Assembly: GCF_030518155.1 (NCBI RefSeq)
Contig: NZ_JAULRU010000705.1
Span: 1 to 64,000, forward strand
Reading direction: 5' to 3'
DNA: 64,000 bases
Source: Gilvimarinus gilvus
GTDB lineage: Bacteria; Pseudomonadota; Gammaproteobacteria; Pseudomonadales; Cellvibrionaceae
Shown here: positions 25,851-35,800 of the stretch, one piece after another
Layout of the letters: the number at the start of each line of letters is the position of its first letter
How positions within the stretch are numbered: position 1 is the first letter of the stretch
Translations under genes and position numbers: made by a program
Notes under the pieces: generated by a model
Database searches by the model: none
The model's input: the letters and a program-made list of their open reading frames with translations, nothing else
Told to the model about the DNA's origin: nothing

Positions 25851-27659
25851 CTAGGTGTGGTCTGCGTTGGCTTGCTGCATTGCCCACAAATTGGCGTAGT
25901 GACCCGCTTGGCTAAGCAGCTCTGTATGAGTGCCACGTTCAACCACCGCCCCGTCGGCCAGCACGACAATGCGGTCAGCATCGACAACGGTGGACAGCCG
26001 GTGTGCGATAACCACGGTGGTATGACCCCGGGCTACTTCAGCCAGAGCGTTCACAATGGCAGCTTCGGCCCCTGAATCTAACGCAGATGTAGCTTCATCA
26101 AACACCAATATAGGCGAGCGTTTGAGAATGACCCGGGCGATGGCAATACGTTGCTTCTCGCCGCCGGAGACTTTTAACCCGCGCTCCCCAACTATGGTTT
26201 TATCACCCTCTGGCAAGCTGTCGATAAACCCACGCAGGTGTGCCAAATCAATGGCCTGCTCAATATCCTTGTCACATGCACCCGGTCGGCCATAGGCGAT
26301 GTTGTCGCGAATACTGGTGTTGAACAGCACCGTATCCTGGGGCACTATCGCCACCTGCTGGCGCACACTCTCCTGAGTGACCTCGGCAATATTCTGGCCA
26401 TCGATAAATATGCCGCCATTGTCGACGTCGTAAAAACGATACAACAACCGGGCGAGGGTGCTTTTGCCGGCCCCGGATGCGCCGACGACGGCCAGCTTCT
26501 GACCACTGGGCACGGTGAGATTTAAGCCCCGCAAAATATGCCGTTGGGGCTGATACCCGAAAGTGACATTGCGAAACTCTATCTGACCCTTGTCTAGTTT
26601 TAGGTCTGGCGCGCCGGTTAGGTTGACAACTTTGGGGGTTCGTTTTAGCAGTGCCAACATGCTTTCTAAATCGGTGAGGGCGCGACGAATTTCCCGATAC
26701 ACAAACCCCAAAAAATTCAGCGGCATAAATAGCTGAATCATGTAGGCATTGACCATGGTTAAATCGCCCAATGTCAGCTCACCATTAACCACTCCGTCGG
26801 CGGCCAGGAACATCATTGCGGTCATTGCTGCGGCAATAATAAGCGCTTGGCCTGAGTTTAATGCCAGTAAGGTCAAACGGTTTTTTAGCTTAGCGCCTTC
26901 CCAGTGCGCCAAGTGCTGGTCGTAATCGCTCGCTTCAAACTCATCGTTATTAAAGTACTTAACAGTTTCATAATTAATAAGGCTGTCTATCGCCCGGGTG
27001 TTACTGACCGAGTCAGCCTGATTAGCCTCGCGGACAAAGCGTGTGCGCCAACTGGTTACTATTACCGTAAAGGCTACATACACAATAACCGCGCCTAAGG
27101 TAATCAATGCGTAAAGTGGCGAAAAAGCAAGTGAAAAAATGGCGGCTACAAATAGAATTTCAAACAGTGTGGGCAAAATATTAAACATTAAAAATCGCAT
27201 CAGAAAACTGATGGCCGAGGTACCCCGCTCTATGTCGCGGCTGATACCCCCGGTTTGACGGTTTAAATGAAATTCCAACTCCAACTTGTGTAAATGCTTA
27301 AAAACACGCAAACCAATGCGGCGCATAGCGCGCTCGGTTATGCGGGAAAAAATGGCATCGCGCAATTCACCAAAAAAGGTCCCACCGAAACGCAGAACAC
27401 CATAAAAAATAAGCAACACCACCGGCAACACCAATACGGTTTGCAAACTTTTATCGAGCCCATCAACAATATGTTTGAGCGCCCAGGGCATTAATAACGT
27501 AGCGCCTTTAGCCGCCAACAGTGCAGCAATCGCCAGCAATGCTCTGCCTTTAAATTCCAATAAATGTGGCCAAAGGTAAGAAAAAACCTCGCGCAAAGAC
27601 AGCGGCGGAATCGTCTCGTCGCGCTTAGGGGGCGGATACTTACCGGCGGAACCGCGCAT
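25851..27659 (-). CDS. Atm1-type ABC transporter, fused membrane and ATPase domains
   Basis: A 602-residue half-transporter. Six membrane segments (~40-320) precede an ATPase domain with Walker A GASGAGKST, Q-loop QDTVLF, signature VSGGEKQR, Walker B ILVFDEATS and the H-loop His in VIAHRLS. The membrane domain has the Atm1/HMT1-like stretch NYETVKYFNNDEFE, typical of exporters of glutathione-linked metals or sulfur compounds. It acts as a homodimer in the inner membrane. Single gene, 161 bp after a hairpin repeat at the end of the two-partner locus. Confidence 0.92.
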   Translation of the reverse strand: MRGSAGKYPPPKRDETIPPLSLREVFSYLWPHLLEFKGRALLAIAALLAAKGATLLMPWALKHIVDGLDKSLQTVLVLPVVLLIFYGVLRFGGTFFGELRDAIFSRITERAMRRIGLRVFKHLHKLELEFHLNRQTGGISRDIERGTSAISFLMRFLMFNILPTLFEILFVAAIFSLAFSPLYALITLGAVIVYVAFTVIVTSWRTRFVREANQADSVSNTRAIDSLINYETVKYFNNDEFEASDYDQHLAHWEGAKLKNRLTLLALNSGQALIIAAAMTAMMFLAADGVVNGELTLGDLTMVNAYMIQLFMPLNFLGFVYREIRRALTDLESMLALLKRTPKVVNLTGAPDLKLDKGQIEFRNVTFGYQPQRHILRGLNLTVPSGQKLAVVGASGAGKSTLARLLYRFYDVDNGGIFIDGQNIAEVTQESVRQQVAIVPQDTVLFNTSIRDNIAYGRPGACDKDIEQAIDLAHLRGFIDSLPEGDKTIVGERGLKVSGGEKQRIAIARVILKRSPILVFDEATSALDSGAEAAIVNALAEVARGHTTVVIAHRLSTVVDADRIVVLADGAVVERGTHTELLSQAGHYANLWAMQQANADHT

Positions 27660-27741
27660 TATAAAGCGGTGGGTAAAAATGGCTGAGGAATAGAGAAGGG
27701 CATGGTTGGGGTCCTAGGGAGGAGGATCGGAACATAGGCCA

Positions 27742-27818
27742 GACGTCTGAGGTCGAACGTCTGACACATGATCGATGTTCACATGCATCAGACCTCAGAC
27801 CTTCGACGTCAGACTGTC
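27742..27818. repeat. Hairpin repeat, GTCTGAGGTC family, copy 1
   Basis: Arms 27742-27764 and 27795-27818 are imperfect inverted repeats built of GTCTGAGGTC-like units. The right arm ends 1 base from the TpsB stop codon (27820-27822). A related hairpin abuts the mnmE stop at 62171-62214. It may act as terminator or 3' end protector, or belong to a REP-like family. Confidence 0.7.
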
Positions 27819-27819
27819 A

Positions 27820-29547
27820 TCAAAACTTCCAAACCACCTTGGCAAACAGACGCACATCGTCGTCATCGCCGACGGTGTCTTCGTTATCCACCGGCGCCGC
27901 AGCCGATACATTGGCGTGCCAGCTTTTGCTGTTAAAACGGGCACCGATGCCCGCGCCGGTTAGGTCGCGTTCGTTGTTGATGCGCTCGTCCCAGGGGTTT
28001 TTGTTCACATCCACAGCGCCGTGGTCGAGCAAGCCATACACCTGCCATTTGTCGTTCAGGTTGTAACGCAACTCCAGGTTGGCGATATAGCCTTCATCGC
28101 CACTGGCTTCACCCTGGGCGTAGGCGCGCACACCATAAGCACCGCCTAGGCTGATTTTTTCGGATGAGTCTAAGTTTTTATCGGCGAACTGCCCGTGGAT
28201 CTGGGCGTGTAAACTCCAGTTACCCACAAGATTTTGCAAACGCATAATCGATGGCGTCCAGCGCTCGAAGTCGCCGGCGGTTTGCGCGGTAACCGAATCG
28301 ATAATCTGATCCAGATAGCTGTTGATGGTCAGCTCGCCTTGAGTGTAAGCCACAGACCACTGGGTCACACCGCCGCCTAAAAATTGGTCGCGCCAGTCAC
28401 CGCCGATGGTTAAGGTGTACAGCTCCGACTCTTTATTACTGTTGGAGCCGAAAGCTTGAATTTTGTCTTCCAAGTCTTTGCTGTCGTATTGCAGCTGCGC
28501 ACTTAAATTGTGATTGCGCGTGCGGATAAACGACTGATCCACAAACACGGTAGTGATTTTGGCGTTACCGGTTGCGTTGAGCTCATCAAAGTTACCGCCC
28601 AGCTCGTAGTCCATATCCGAATAGGCCGCACCGATGTTGGTGGCCCAGGGGCCGACCGGCATTTGGTACTGAGCGCGGAAGAACACTTGCTCTTCATCGC
28701 TGCCGAGGGCGCGCAAATCAAAACGATCGCCCATCGCCAGCGGGCTATTCACCTGTAAGCTCGCGCCTAGGCGGTATTCACCGATGGATTCATTGCCGTG
28801 GTTGTCCAGCTCTACGGTGCCGTTGACCCAGGGGCCTTGTTGTACGTCTACCTTTAAATCGCTGGTACCCACTTCTTCACCCGGTACCAGGGTGGTCATC
28901 ACCTCAATGCCCGGCAAATCGGATAAACGCAACAGAGGCGATTCCAGCTCTTCGGCCAGAATCATTTGGTTGGGTTGTAACGAGCGGAACGGACGCTTCA
29001 CCACAAAATCAGCGGTATGCGACTCGTTGGTTAAGGCCACTTTACCCAGGCGACCTTCGAGCACATCAATGGTAACGGTGCCGGTGGATACATCCTGTTG
29101 TGGCAAATACGCGCGCGCCAAAAAGAAACCGCGCTCGCGATAGTACGCGGTGATCTTACCGGCAGCCTCTTGTAGCTGCGCAAGACTGAGTTTTTGGTTA
29201 GCCATGCCATTGATTAGAGATAACAGGGTGTCGGCATCAAAAGCCTGATTGCCGGTCACGGCAAACTCATCAACCAACACTTTGGGGCCACCTTCGGGTG
29301 CTTGCGGTGCACTGGGCTGTGCTGACAACTGCACATCTAACTTGGATTCTTCCACTTCCTGAACGGGTTCGGTTTCCAACTCACGAATAAAGGTGCCGGC
29401 ATTGGGGACCACCTGAGCAGCCGCCTGAGCACTCAAAAGCGCGCCGGTGAGCGTAAACAAAGAAAGCGAACTGAGGCGTACAGCGTTCATGGTTTTCTGT
29501 TTCCCTTTAGCGGTGTGAGGTTTTAAGTGTCCCTGTAATGATTTCAT
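27820..29547 (-). CDS. Two-partner secretion transporter (TpsB, ShlB/FhaC family)
   Basis: Outer-membrane transporter of 575 residues. After a signal sequence (hydrophobic core ~25-42, ending AQAAAQ) there is a Pro-rich linker, a POTRA_2 domain (~90-165, with VLVDEFAVTGNQAF), a second POTRA-like unit, and a 16-strand barrel ending LFAKVVWKF with terminal Phe. It exports the giant adhesin-like protein encoded just upstream. I chose the ATG at 29547: GAGGG is 8 bases upstream and it starts 1 base after the TpsA stop, implying coupling. A start at 29490 would give a shorter, more ordinary signal peptide. Confidence 0.93.
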   Translation of the reverse strand: MKSLQGHLKPHTAKGKQKTMNAVRLSSLSLFTLTGALLSAQAAAQVVPNAGTFIRELETEPVQEVEESKLDVQLSAQPSAPQAPEGGPKVLVDEFAVTGNQAFDADTLLSLINGMANQKLSLAQLQEAAGKITAYYRERGFFLARAYLPQQDVSTGTVTIDVLEGRLGKVALTNESHTADFVVKRPFRSLQPNQMILAEELESPLLRLSDLPGIEVMTTLVPGEEVGTSDLKVDVQQGPWVNGTVELDNHGNESIGEYRLGASLQVNSPLAMGDRFDLRALGSDEEQVFFRAQYQMPVGPWATNIGAAYSDMDYELGGNFDELNATGNAKITTVFVDQSFIRTRNHNLSAQLQYDSKDLEDKIQAFGSNSNKESELYTLTIGGDWRDQFLGGGVTQWSVAYTQGELTINSYLDQIIDSVTAQTAGDFERWTPSIMRLQNLVGNWSLHAQIHGQFADKNLDSSEKISLGGAYGVRAYAQGEASGDEGYIANLELRYNLNDKWQVYGLLDHGAVDVNKNPWDERINNERDLTGAGIGARFNSKSWHANVSAAAPVDNEDTVGDDDDVRLFAKVVWKF

Positions 29548-29548
29548 T

Positions 29549-32500
29549 TTATTCACCCTCGCTGTCAGAGTTCACGTCGTCGTGCGGTTTGTCTGGGGTG
29601 ATTTCCGTACGGCGGTTGAGCGCCCGGCCTTCCAGGGTGCTGTTGTCGGCGACAGGGTGTTTCCAGTCAAAACCTTTGGTTCCCATTTTCGCTGGGTTTA
29701 CACCAAGCTCAATCAACAGGTTATAAACGGCCATGGCGCGTTGGCGTGCCAGGCGTTGGTTTAACCACAAGGGTCCGGTGCTAGACGTATGCCCCTCTAT
29801 CAAGAGCGTTAAGTCTGGATAGCGATCTAGCTTTTGCACAAAACGCTCAAGCATCTCAACATACATGTCGGAAATATCGGCACTGTTAATCGGGAAAAGC
29901 ACCGCGCGCGGCATCGGCAAACCAATATCGGCCAGTTGCGCGGCACTCATACGTGTACCGCCTTGCATCACACCTAGGGCAATTTCATCCAGCGCGCCGT
30001 CAAGCAAATCGCGGCCTTCATAAATGTTGGCGCGGTTGTCACCACCCAACGATTCACGGGCCGGGAACTGGGTGCTGGTGAGTCCGTCGCCATAGCCGTT
30101 ACCGGGGTTGGAGCTCAACAGGTTTAACACACCATCGTTAAAAGTGACGGTGTAGTTGTTGCTCGCCAGCGTTGCCACCGGTGTTAAGGTGTACTCGCCG
30201 GGAATGGGCAGGGTTAAATCGGTGGTGACAACCAGTGAGTTACCGAATACGTCTTGCTCGGTGTCGCCATTGGTTAAGCCATCGAGGGTGGCCGCAAACT
30301 CATCGGGCAGTAAATTCCAATAGGTTTCTAAATCATCCGCCGTCACAGTGAGCGCCGCCGGTGTTACCTGCAAGGTGCCGTTGTTAACAGATAAAGCGTA
30401 GTTATCACTCAGTACGTCGCCCGTTACCGTGGGGGTAATGGTGTACAAACCCACATCGCTGCCGTCTTCGCGGGCAAGGCTGATTTCCATCGTCTCATCG
30501 AACGCAGGTTCGCCACTTTGACTGTAGGTTAACGTGGGGTCCGCCTCGCCGTAGATTTTTACTAAATCGTCGGCGCTGATCACAATCGGGCGCGGGGTAA
30601 TTGAGAGCACACCATCGTTTAAGGTCACTGTGTAGTTGTCGCTGGCCAGCGCGCCCGACAACTCACCCATAATGGCGTAGTCGCCCACGTTTTCACCGGC
30701 ATCGCGGCTCAGCATGCCCTCCAGGGTTTCACCCGGCGCCAATGAGCCTTCGGTGACGGCCCAAGCTAATGTGGGGTCGTCTTCGCCGTATATTTTGGCC
30801 AGGTCGGCAATGCTGATGGTGACTTCGCGCGGGGTAATGTTCAGCACACCGTCATCGATGGTGAGGTTGTAGTTGGAGCCGGCCACATCGCCGCTAACAT
30901 CGGCGTTAATGGCGTAGCTGCCGACGTCTTCGCCTTCATCGCGGCTAAGGGTCACCGACAAGCTATCCCCGTTTACTGCGCTACCGGTGACGCTGTAAGT
31001 AAGTTCCGGGTCTAGGTCACCGTAGATTTTGCTCAGGTCGTCCACGCTGATGCTGATGGCCCGCGGGGTAATGGTAAACACCCCTTCGTTTAGGGTTACC
31101 GAGTAGTTGGCGGTGGCCAAATCACCGGTGATGTTGCCGTGAATATCGTAGGTGCCCACGTCTTCACCCGGGTCGCGGAACAGTGAACCGGTAAGGGTAT
31201 CGCCCGCACCCAGTGAGCCGGAAGTAACCCGCCAGCTAAAGCTCGGGTCGGACTCGCCGTATTCTTTGCTCGCATCGTTGATGCTCACGGTAATGCTCAC
31301 CACCGCGGCATCAATGGTTAACACACCGTCGGTCATCACAATATCGTAACCGGTTTGGCTGGACCACAACTCACTTGGGGTAATGTCGTAGGTGCCGGCG
31401 TCTATCGCACCTTGCGAGTCGCCGGCGTATTCCAAATCAGCGCTGTTAATATCGTCCGCGCTGTAAGGCGTGCCGTCTTCGCCAAACACCGAGACAAACT
31501 CGGCGTAATCGTTGCCGTAGCGCACACCCGCGCCGGTGGTGGCGTTAATGTCGTGCAGGCCATTGTAGGCCACACCGTCGTACATTTTGTAATCGTCATA
31601 GGCAACGACATCGACTTCGGTTAAAAAGGAGCGGAGCAGTGGCGCCGATTGGCCTTCGTAGATGCGCCAAGTGGCGCCGGTGCCGCCCTCGGCATCGATA
31701 TTTGCACCCCAAGCAGCGAATGAGGCTGGGTCCATAAACTCGGCGGTGGTGAGACCGGTAGCGCCTACGGCATCACCATTGGCTACGCCCACGGCTTCAA
31801 CGTCGGTGTTCCAGAAATTATCCTGCAAAGTGCCTTGGTTATCATCCACCAACCCGGCGGTACCGCCGGTTGTGCTACCAACGGCGTAAGAGCGGGTAAT
31901 GGTGCCGGTGGCGGTATTAATACTGACAAGGCCCGCGTTGCTGCCACCCATAGCCACCGTATTCACATTCGCATAGCTATCGGTAATGCTGCCATTGTTG
32001 GTCGATACCAGGCCACCGGCACGCATCGTATTGGCCTGTACATCACCACTTATATACACATTCGAGATAGAGCCGCCGGTAAAACCCGCGACCGTGCCAA
32101 CATCTAGGTCGCCCTCGATATCGACGTCGGTTAAGGCGAGATTACTGATGGTCGAACCACTCTCTGTGTGGCCGAACAAACCGATAAAGGCTCGTTCATT
32201 ACGATCCATCGCCAAGGCGTTAATGGTGTAGTTATTACCGTCTAAACTGCCCGAAAAGCCAGTGGTTACATCGCCCACAGGTGCAAAACCCCGGCCGCCC
32301 CAAACATCGGCGGTACTACCACTGACAACACCGGTCAGGTCGAGATCCGCCATTAAGGTATAGTCGCCTGCTAAGTCGGCGGCCATGCCTTGCAGGTCGT
32401 AGAGGTTATGGATTTCACCACCGCCACTCAAAAAAGCGCGCAGCATCGGGCGGGAGCTGCCCTCGGCGATAAACCAGTCAGTGGAGAAATTAAATCCTGT

Positions 32501-35500
32501 GTAGCTCGCGGCGTTGTATGCATTTTCAGCACCCGACCAATCACCGGTTAAGCCTATACCGCCACCAGAAGATGTTGCCTGGCCTGTGGTAAAGATATCC
32601 CAGTAGCTATCTGTCTCAGACCCGGAGCTAGCACCCACTAGACCGCCAACATCCGAATTCCCCGTTACCGCGCCTGTAGCGTAGCTATTGGTTACGCTGA
32701 GCCCGTTACTGCCCAGCAGACCGCCAACACTCGAATCCCCCGTCACCGCACCCGTGGCGTAGCTGCTACTGATATCACCTAGATTTCTGCCCACCAAACC
32801 GCCCACGCTTTCAACGCCGTCTACTGTCCCCGAAGCATAACTGCTACTGATATCACCTAGGTTTCTGCCCACTAGACCGCCGACGTACCTAGCACCTGAC
32901 ACAGTAACTGTTGCATAGCTGCTACTAATGTCACCAGGGGGGGCTAATCGGCCTACCAGACCACCCACATAATCATTCCCGGTTATAGAGCCCTCAATCA
33001 AACCAACATTGGTAATACTGGCCACTCCCGGCCTGCCAAATAACCCTACATAATCTTGGTCAGGGCGATCTATGGTCAGCCCTTCAATCACAAAACCTTG
33101 GCCATCCAGACTACCGTTAAAGAAAGCAGTGGAATGGCCCACCGGAGCAAAACCGCGTCCGCCCCAAACATCGGCGTTATCGGTCGAGGACGTGGCGGAG
33201 GCGTCAATGTTATTGAGAAGGGTATAACTGGTGGCGGCGCCATCGTTTACGCTGGCGGCCATACCTTGCAGTTGGTAGAGATTGGAGATATTGCCGCCAT
33301 CTAAAAAGGCGCGCAGCATGGGGCGCGAGCTGCCCTCGGCGATAAACCAGTCGTTGGTAAAATCCAGCTCCTGACCGACTACTTCATAGCTGGCCTGGTT
33401 GTAGGCTGAAGTCGCGCCAGACCAATCGCCATCGACCGCCGTTGCATTACCCGTACCGCCGCCTGTGGTATCTGAACCCAAACCACTGGTGAAAGTATCA
33501 AAATAACTGCGCTCAATGGTGCCGTTGGTATCGTTTATTCCGATAAAACCGTAGCCGGCCATATTGCCAACATCACCGGATGACCAGGCATCACTCACGC
33601 TGCCGTCGTTATAGCCGAGCAAACCGCCGCCGCTATTAGCCCCGGTAACCTGCGCCGTCGAGTACACATTTGAAATGGTGCCAACACTGGCCCCGGCCAA
33701 ACCACCGGTATACTCCGAGCTATTGACTGCACCTGTTGTGAAGGCATTAGTAATGGTGCCCTCCGTACGACCTGCCAAAATACCGGTTGAGTTACCGCCA
33801 TCTACATTGGCATTCTCAACACCGAGGGTTGCGACAGAACCCGCCGCCCCGATGTAACCAAACAAGCCTACGTTGTCTTCAGCAGCGCGGCTAATTTCCA
33901 GGCCATCAATCAAGTGGCCCGCGCCATCAAAGGTGCCTGTGTATTGGTCGACTGCATCACCAATTGGGTCAAACCCATCACCGCCATTCCAGCCGGATGT
34001 GCCCGACGCATCAATGTCATTCACCAATACCGCATCCGCACCCGGCGTGGTATCCAGCCCCTGCAGGCCGAATATATCGGCAATCTGCAAAGCCGCACCG
34101 CCCACACTGCCGCCGGTAGCGCGGGTAAAGGTGCCACCGTTAATCACAAAATCATCGGCCATAAAGGTGGGCAGGGTGGCGGCAATTTGCGAGAAGTTAC
34201 CACTGTTTAAGGTGAAGGTATCAACATTGATGTGGCCTTCGACGCCGGTGGTGATGTTGCCCACAGCATTAAGCGTTAGGCCGCCCGCAGGGGCATGAAG
34301 ATAGTCGTTAAAGGTGATGCCGCCGTGGGCATCTAAGGTCAGGGTGTTGCCGCTGGCCCAGATAATCGGGTCGACGATGGTGATATTGCCCGCCTGGCCA
34401 CCGGCATCGGCGGTTTCCAAAATGACATTGCCGCCTGCCAGTGAATTTTGCAGGGCCTGGGTGTGCACATGGCTAACACGGTTGTTGCCGCCCGTTTCGC
34501 TGTAGCTGATTTCAAGATTAGTCGGGTCCAGCAACCAGGTGCCGGCATTGCCGGTTGCGCTTGAGGTATCGAGCGTGGCGTTGGCCGCGACCTTCACAAT
34601 ACTGCCGGAGGTTTCAATAAAACCGCCGTTGCCGCTCTCGGGCGCGCTGGCGTCCAGCGTTCCGCCCACGCGAACTGTGCCTCCCGTGCCTTCAGTCATG
34701 CCGCCCAGTAACAATATCTTGCCGTCTTGCTCTTGCAGAGTTTGCGCTTCAATCACGCCGGTGTTGTTCACAACCGTCTGTAGTAGCGCGTTACTGGCAT
34801 GGGCCGTCATCAGTATCTGGCCGCCATTGGCTTGAATCAGGCCGTGGTTTGCCGCCAGCGCGTTTAGTGCTGCTCCGTCGACTTGTACGTTAAGCAAACC
34901 ATCGCCGGCAAAATCTAACGTGATTTGATTGCCCGCGGCCAGCGTGACGTTGCCCAATTTGGCCTGAATCACACCGTAGTTTGAGACCCGCCCACCTAAC
35001 AGCGCTACCGCGCCGGCATCCGCTACCGTAATTTCACCAAAGTTTAAAACGGACGCCGGCGAGCCGTTACCGGTAAAGGTTAAATGCTCGTAATTATCGT
35101 GGCTGAGGTCGAGAGTGGAGGCGACCAGTGAGCCCACATTGACCTTGGCATCTTGCCCAAAGAGTACACCGTTGGCGTCGAGCACAAACACCCGGCCGTT
35201 GGCGTTGAGCTGGCCGTTGATTTGCGTGCCATCGGCACTGAACACTCGGTTAAGAGCAATAGAGGTTTCGTTAGGCTGGAGGAAGTTAACAATTTCATTG
35301 ACGTCGATATCAAAGTTATCCCAGACAATGGTGGTGTTCTGGGTGTGTTGATTGATATCGGTAGTATTACCGTAGTGGTGAATATTGGCGTCGCCGTCGA
35401 TCACGATACCGCCATCGGGACCGGCGTGAGCGCCGCTGCTTATGGCTGCAATTGCAAAGGCGAGGGCCAGTCGTTTGCCCTTAATGGGCGATGCGGCGGT

Positions 35501-35551
35501 GACGGCAGAGTGTTCGTCTTTAGAGCGGGTGCAACTCAATGAAGGGCTCAT
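29549..35551 (-). CDS. Giant TpsA exoprotein with MBG repeats and C-terminal OmpA-like domain
   Basis: A 2000-residue two-partner secretion substrate. Start at 35551 (GAGGATCACC before the ATG); signal peptide cleaved near AHA-G (43). The TPS domain (~44-300) has NGRVFVLDANGVLFGQDAKV, a variant of the usual NPNGI motif. Three large repeated modules start near 494, 760 and 1050, each with a LQG, ADVWGGRGFAPVG-like and GLFG segment; GLUG-like repeats (GGLVGRNLGDISSSYA) lie at ~857-974. About five MBG repeats of ~78 residues (KIYGEADPTLTY) run from ~1417 to 1812. The last ~110 residues (~1880-1990) are OmpA-like: LLIEGHTSSTG, LARQRAMAVYNLL and GRALNRRTEI. It is probably an adhesin or matrix protein. 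A C-terminal peptidoglycan-binding type domain is odd for a secreted TpsA. Confidence 0.9.
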   Translation of the reverse strand: MSPSLSCTRSKDEHSAVTAASPIKGKRLALAFAIAAISSGAHAGPDGGIVIDGDANIHHYGNTTDINQHTQNTTIVWDNFDIDVNEIVNFLQPNETSIALNRVFSADGTQINGQLNANGRVFVLDANGVLFGQDAKVNVGSLVASTLDLSHDNYEHLTFTGNGSPASVLNFGEITVADAGAVALLGGRVSNYGVIQAKLGNVTLAAGNQITLDFAGDGLLNVQVDGAALNALAANHGLIQANGGQILMTAHASNALLQTVVNNTGVIEAQTLQEQDGKILLLGGMTEGTGGTVRVGGTLDASAPESGNGGFIETSGSIVKVAANATLDTSSATGNAGTWLLDPTNLEISYSETGGNNRVSHVHTQALQNSLAGGNVILETADAGGQAGNITIVDPIIWASGNTLTLDAHGGITFNDYLHAPAGGLTLNAVGNITTGVEGHINVDTFTLNSGNFSQIAATLPTFMADDFVINGGTFTRATGGSVGGAALQIADIFGLQGLDTTPGADAVLVNDIDASGTSGWNGGDGFDPIGDAVDQYTGTFDGAGHLIDGLEISRAAEDNVGLFGYIGAAGSVATLGVENANVDGGNSTGILAGRTEGTITNAFTTGAVNSSEYTGGLAGASVGTISNVYSTAQVTGANSGGGLLGYNDGSVSDAWSSGDVGNMAGYGFIGINDTNGTIERSYFDTFTSGLGSDTTGGGTGNATAVDGDWSGATSAYNQASYEVVGQELDFTNDWFIAEGSSRPMLRAFLDGGNISNLYQLQGMAASVNDGAATSYTLLNNIDASATSSTDNADVWGGRGFAPVGHSTAFFNGSLDGQGFVIEGLTIDRPDQDYVGLFGRPGVASITNVGLIEGSITGNDYVGGLVGRLAPPGDISSSYATVTVSGARYVGGLVGRNLGDISSSYASGTVDGVESVGGLVGRNLGDISSSYATGAVTGDSSVGGLLGSNGLSVTNSYATGAVTGNSDVGGLVGASSGSETDSYWDIFTTGQATSSGGGIGLTGDWSGAENAYNAASYTGFNFSTDWFIAEGSSRPMLRAFLSGGGEIHNLYDLQGMAADLAGDYTLMADLDLTGVVSGSTADVWGGRGFAPVGDVTTGFSGSLDGNNYTINALAMDRNERAFIGLFGHTESGSTISNLALTDVDIEGDLDVGTVAGFTGGSISNVYISGDVQANTMRAGGLVSTNNGSITDSYANVNTVAMGGSNAGLVSINTATGTITRSYAVGSTTGGTAGLVDDNQGTLQDNFWNTDVEAVGVANGDAVGATGLTTAEFMDPASFAAWGANIDAEGGTGATWRIYEGQSAPLLRSFLTEVDVVAYDDYKMYDGVAYNGLHDINATTGAGVRYGNDYAEFVSVFGEDGTPYSADDINSADLEYAGDSQGAIDAGTYDITPSELWSSQTGYDIVMTDGVLTIDAAVVSITVSINDASKEYGESDPSFSWRVTSGSLGAGDTLTGSLFRDPGEDVGTYDIHGNITGDLATANYSVTLNEGVFTITPRAISISVDDLSKIYGDLDPELTYSVTGSAVNGDSLSVTLSRDEGEDVGSYAINADVSGDVAGSNYNLTIDDGVLNITPREVTISIADLAKIYGEDDPTLAWAVTEGSLAPGETLEGMLSRDAGENVGDYAIMGELSGALASDNYTVTLNDGVLSITPRPIVISADDLVKIYGEADPTLTYSQSGEPAFDETMEISLAREDGSDVGLYTITPTVTGDVLSDNYALSVNNGTLQVTPAALTVTADDLETYWNLLPDEFAATLDGLTNGDTEQDVFGNSLVVTTDLTLPIPGEYTLTPVATLASNNYTVTFNDGVLNLLSSNPGNGYGDGLTSTQFPARESLGGDNRANIYEGRDLLDGALDEIALGVMQGGTRMSAAQLADIGLPMPRAVLFPINSADISDMYVEMLERFVQKLDRYPDLTLLIEGHTSSTGPLWLNQRLARQRAMAVYNLLIELGVNPAKMGTKGFDWKHPVADNSTLEGRALNRRTEITPDKPHDDVNSDSEGE
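30115..31300 (-). repeat. MBG-type repeat array within the TpsA gene
   Basis: Five tandem units of roughly 230 bp, each encoding a strand-rich ~78-residue repeat with the motif KxYGExDPxLxY near the start, a DxGxY segment in the middle and a DGVLxITPR-like end. The last unit is the most divergent (ETYWNLLPDEF). A partial MBG-like segment (DDYKMYDGVAYNG) precedes them. Confidence 0.8.
32630..32980 (-). repeat. GLUG-like repeat array within the TpsA gene
   Basis: About five tandem units of ~66-72 bp, each encoding a GGLVGxNxGxISSSYAxGxV-type repeat. The two units around 32760-32805 and 32838-32882 are nearly identical in DNA sequence (for example CTGCTACTGATATCACCTAG in both), pointing to recent duplication or gene conversion. 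Confidence 0.8.
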
Positions 35552-35800
35552 GGTGATCCTCAATAGTATTCTTCGACTATGGTGTGTCTGTTTGGGCAAA
35601 CTATAACTGGGTAACTCGCAACACAAGCGTCCAATACATCCAGCAAATGGAAGGCTGTTCTGTAAGCATGGTAACGACGTGTGAATACGTTTTAGCAGAC
35701 TGCATATTTCCCTTGCAACAAGGGTCACAAGCCGCTCATTTTAAATCAGAGCGGCTGCATATTGATAGAGCAAAAACCGCTCACTTTTGTATAAACCCGT

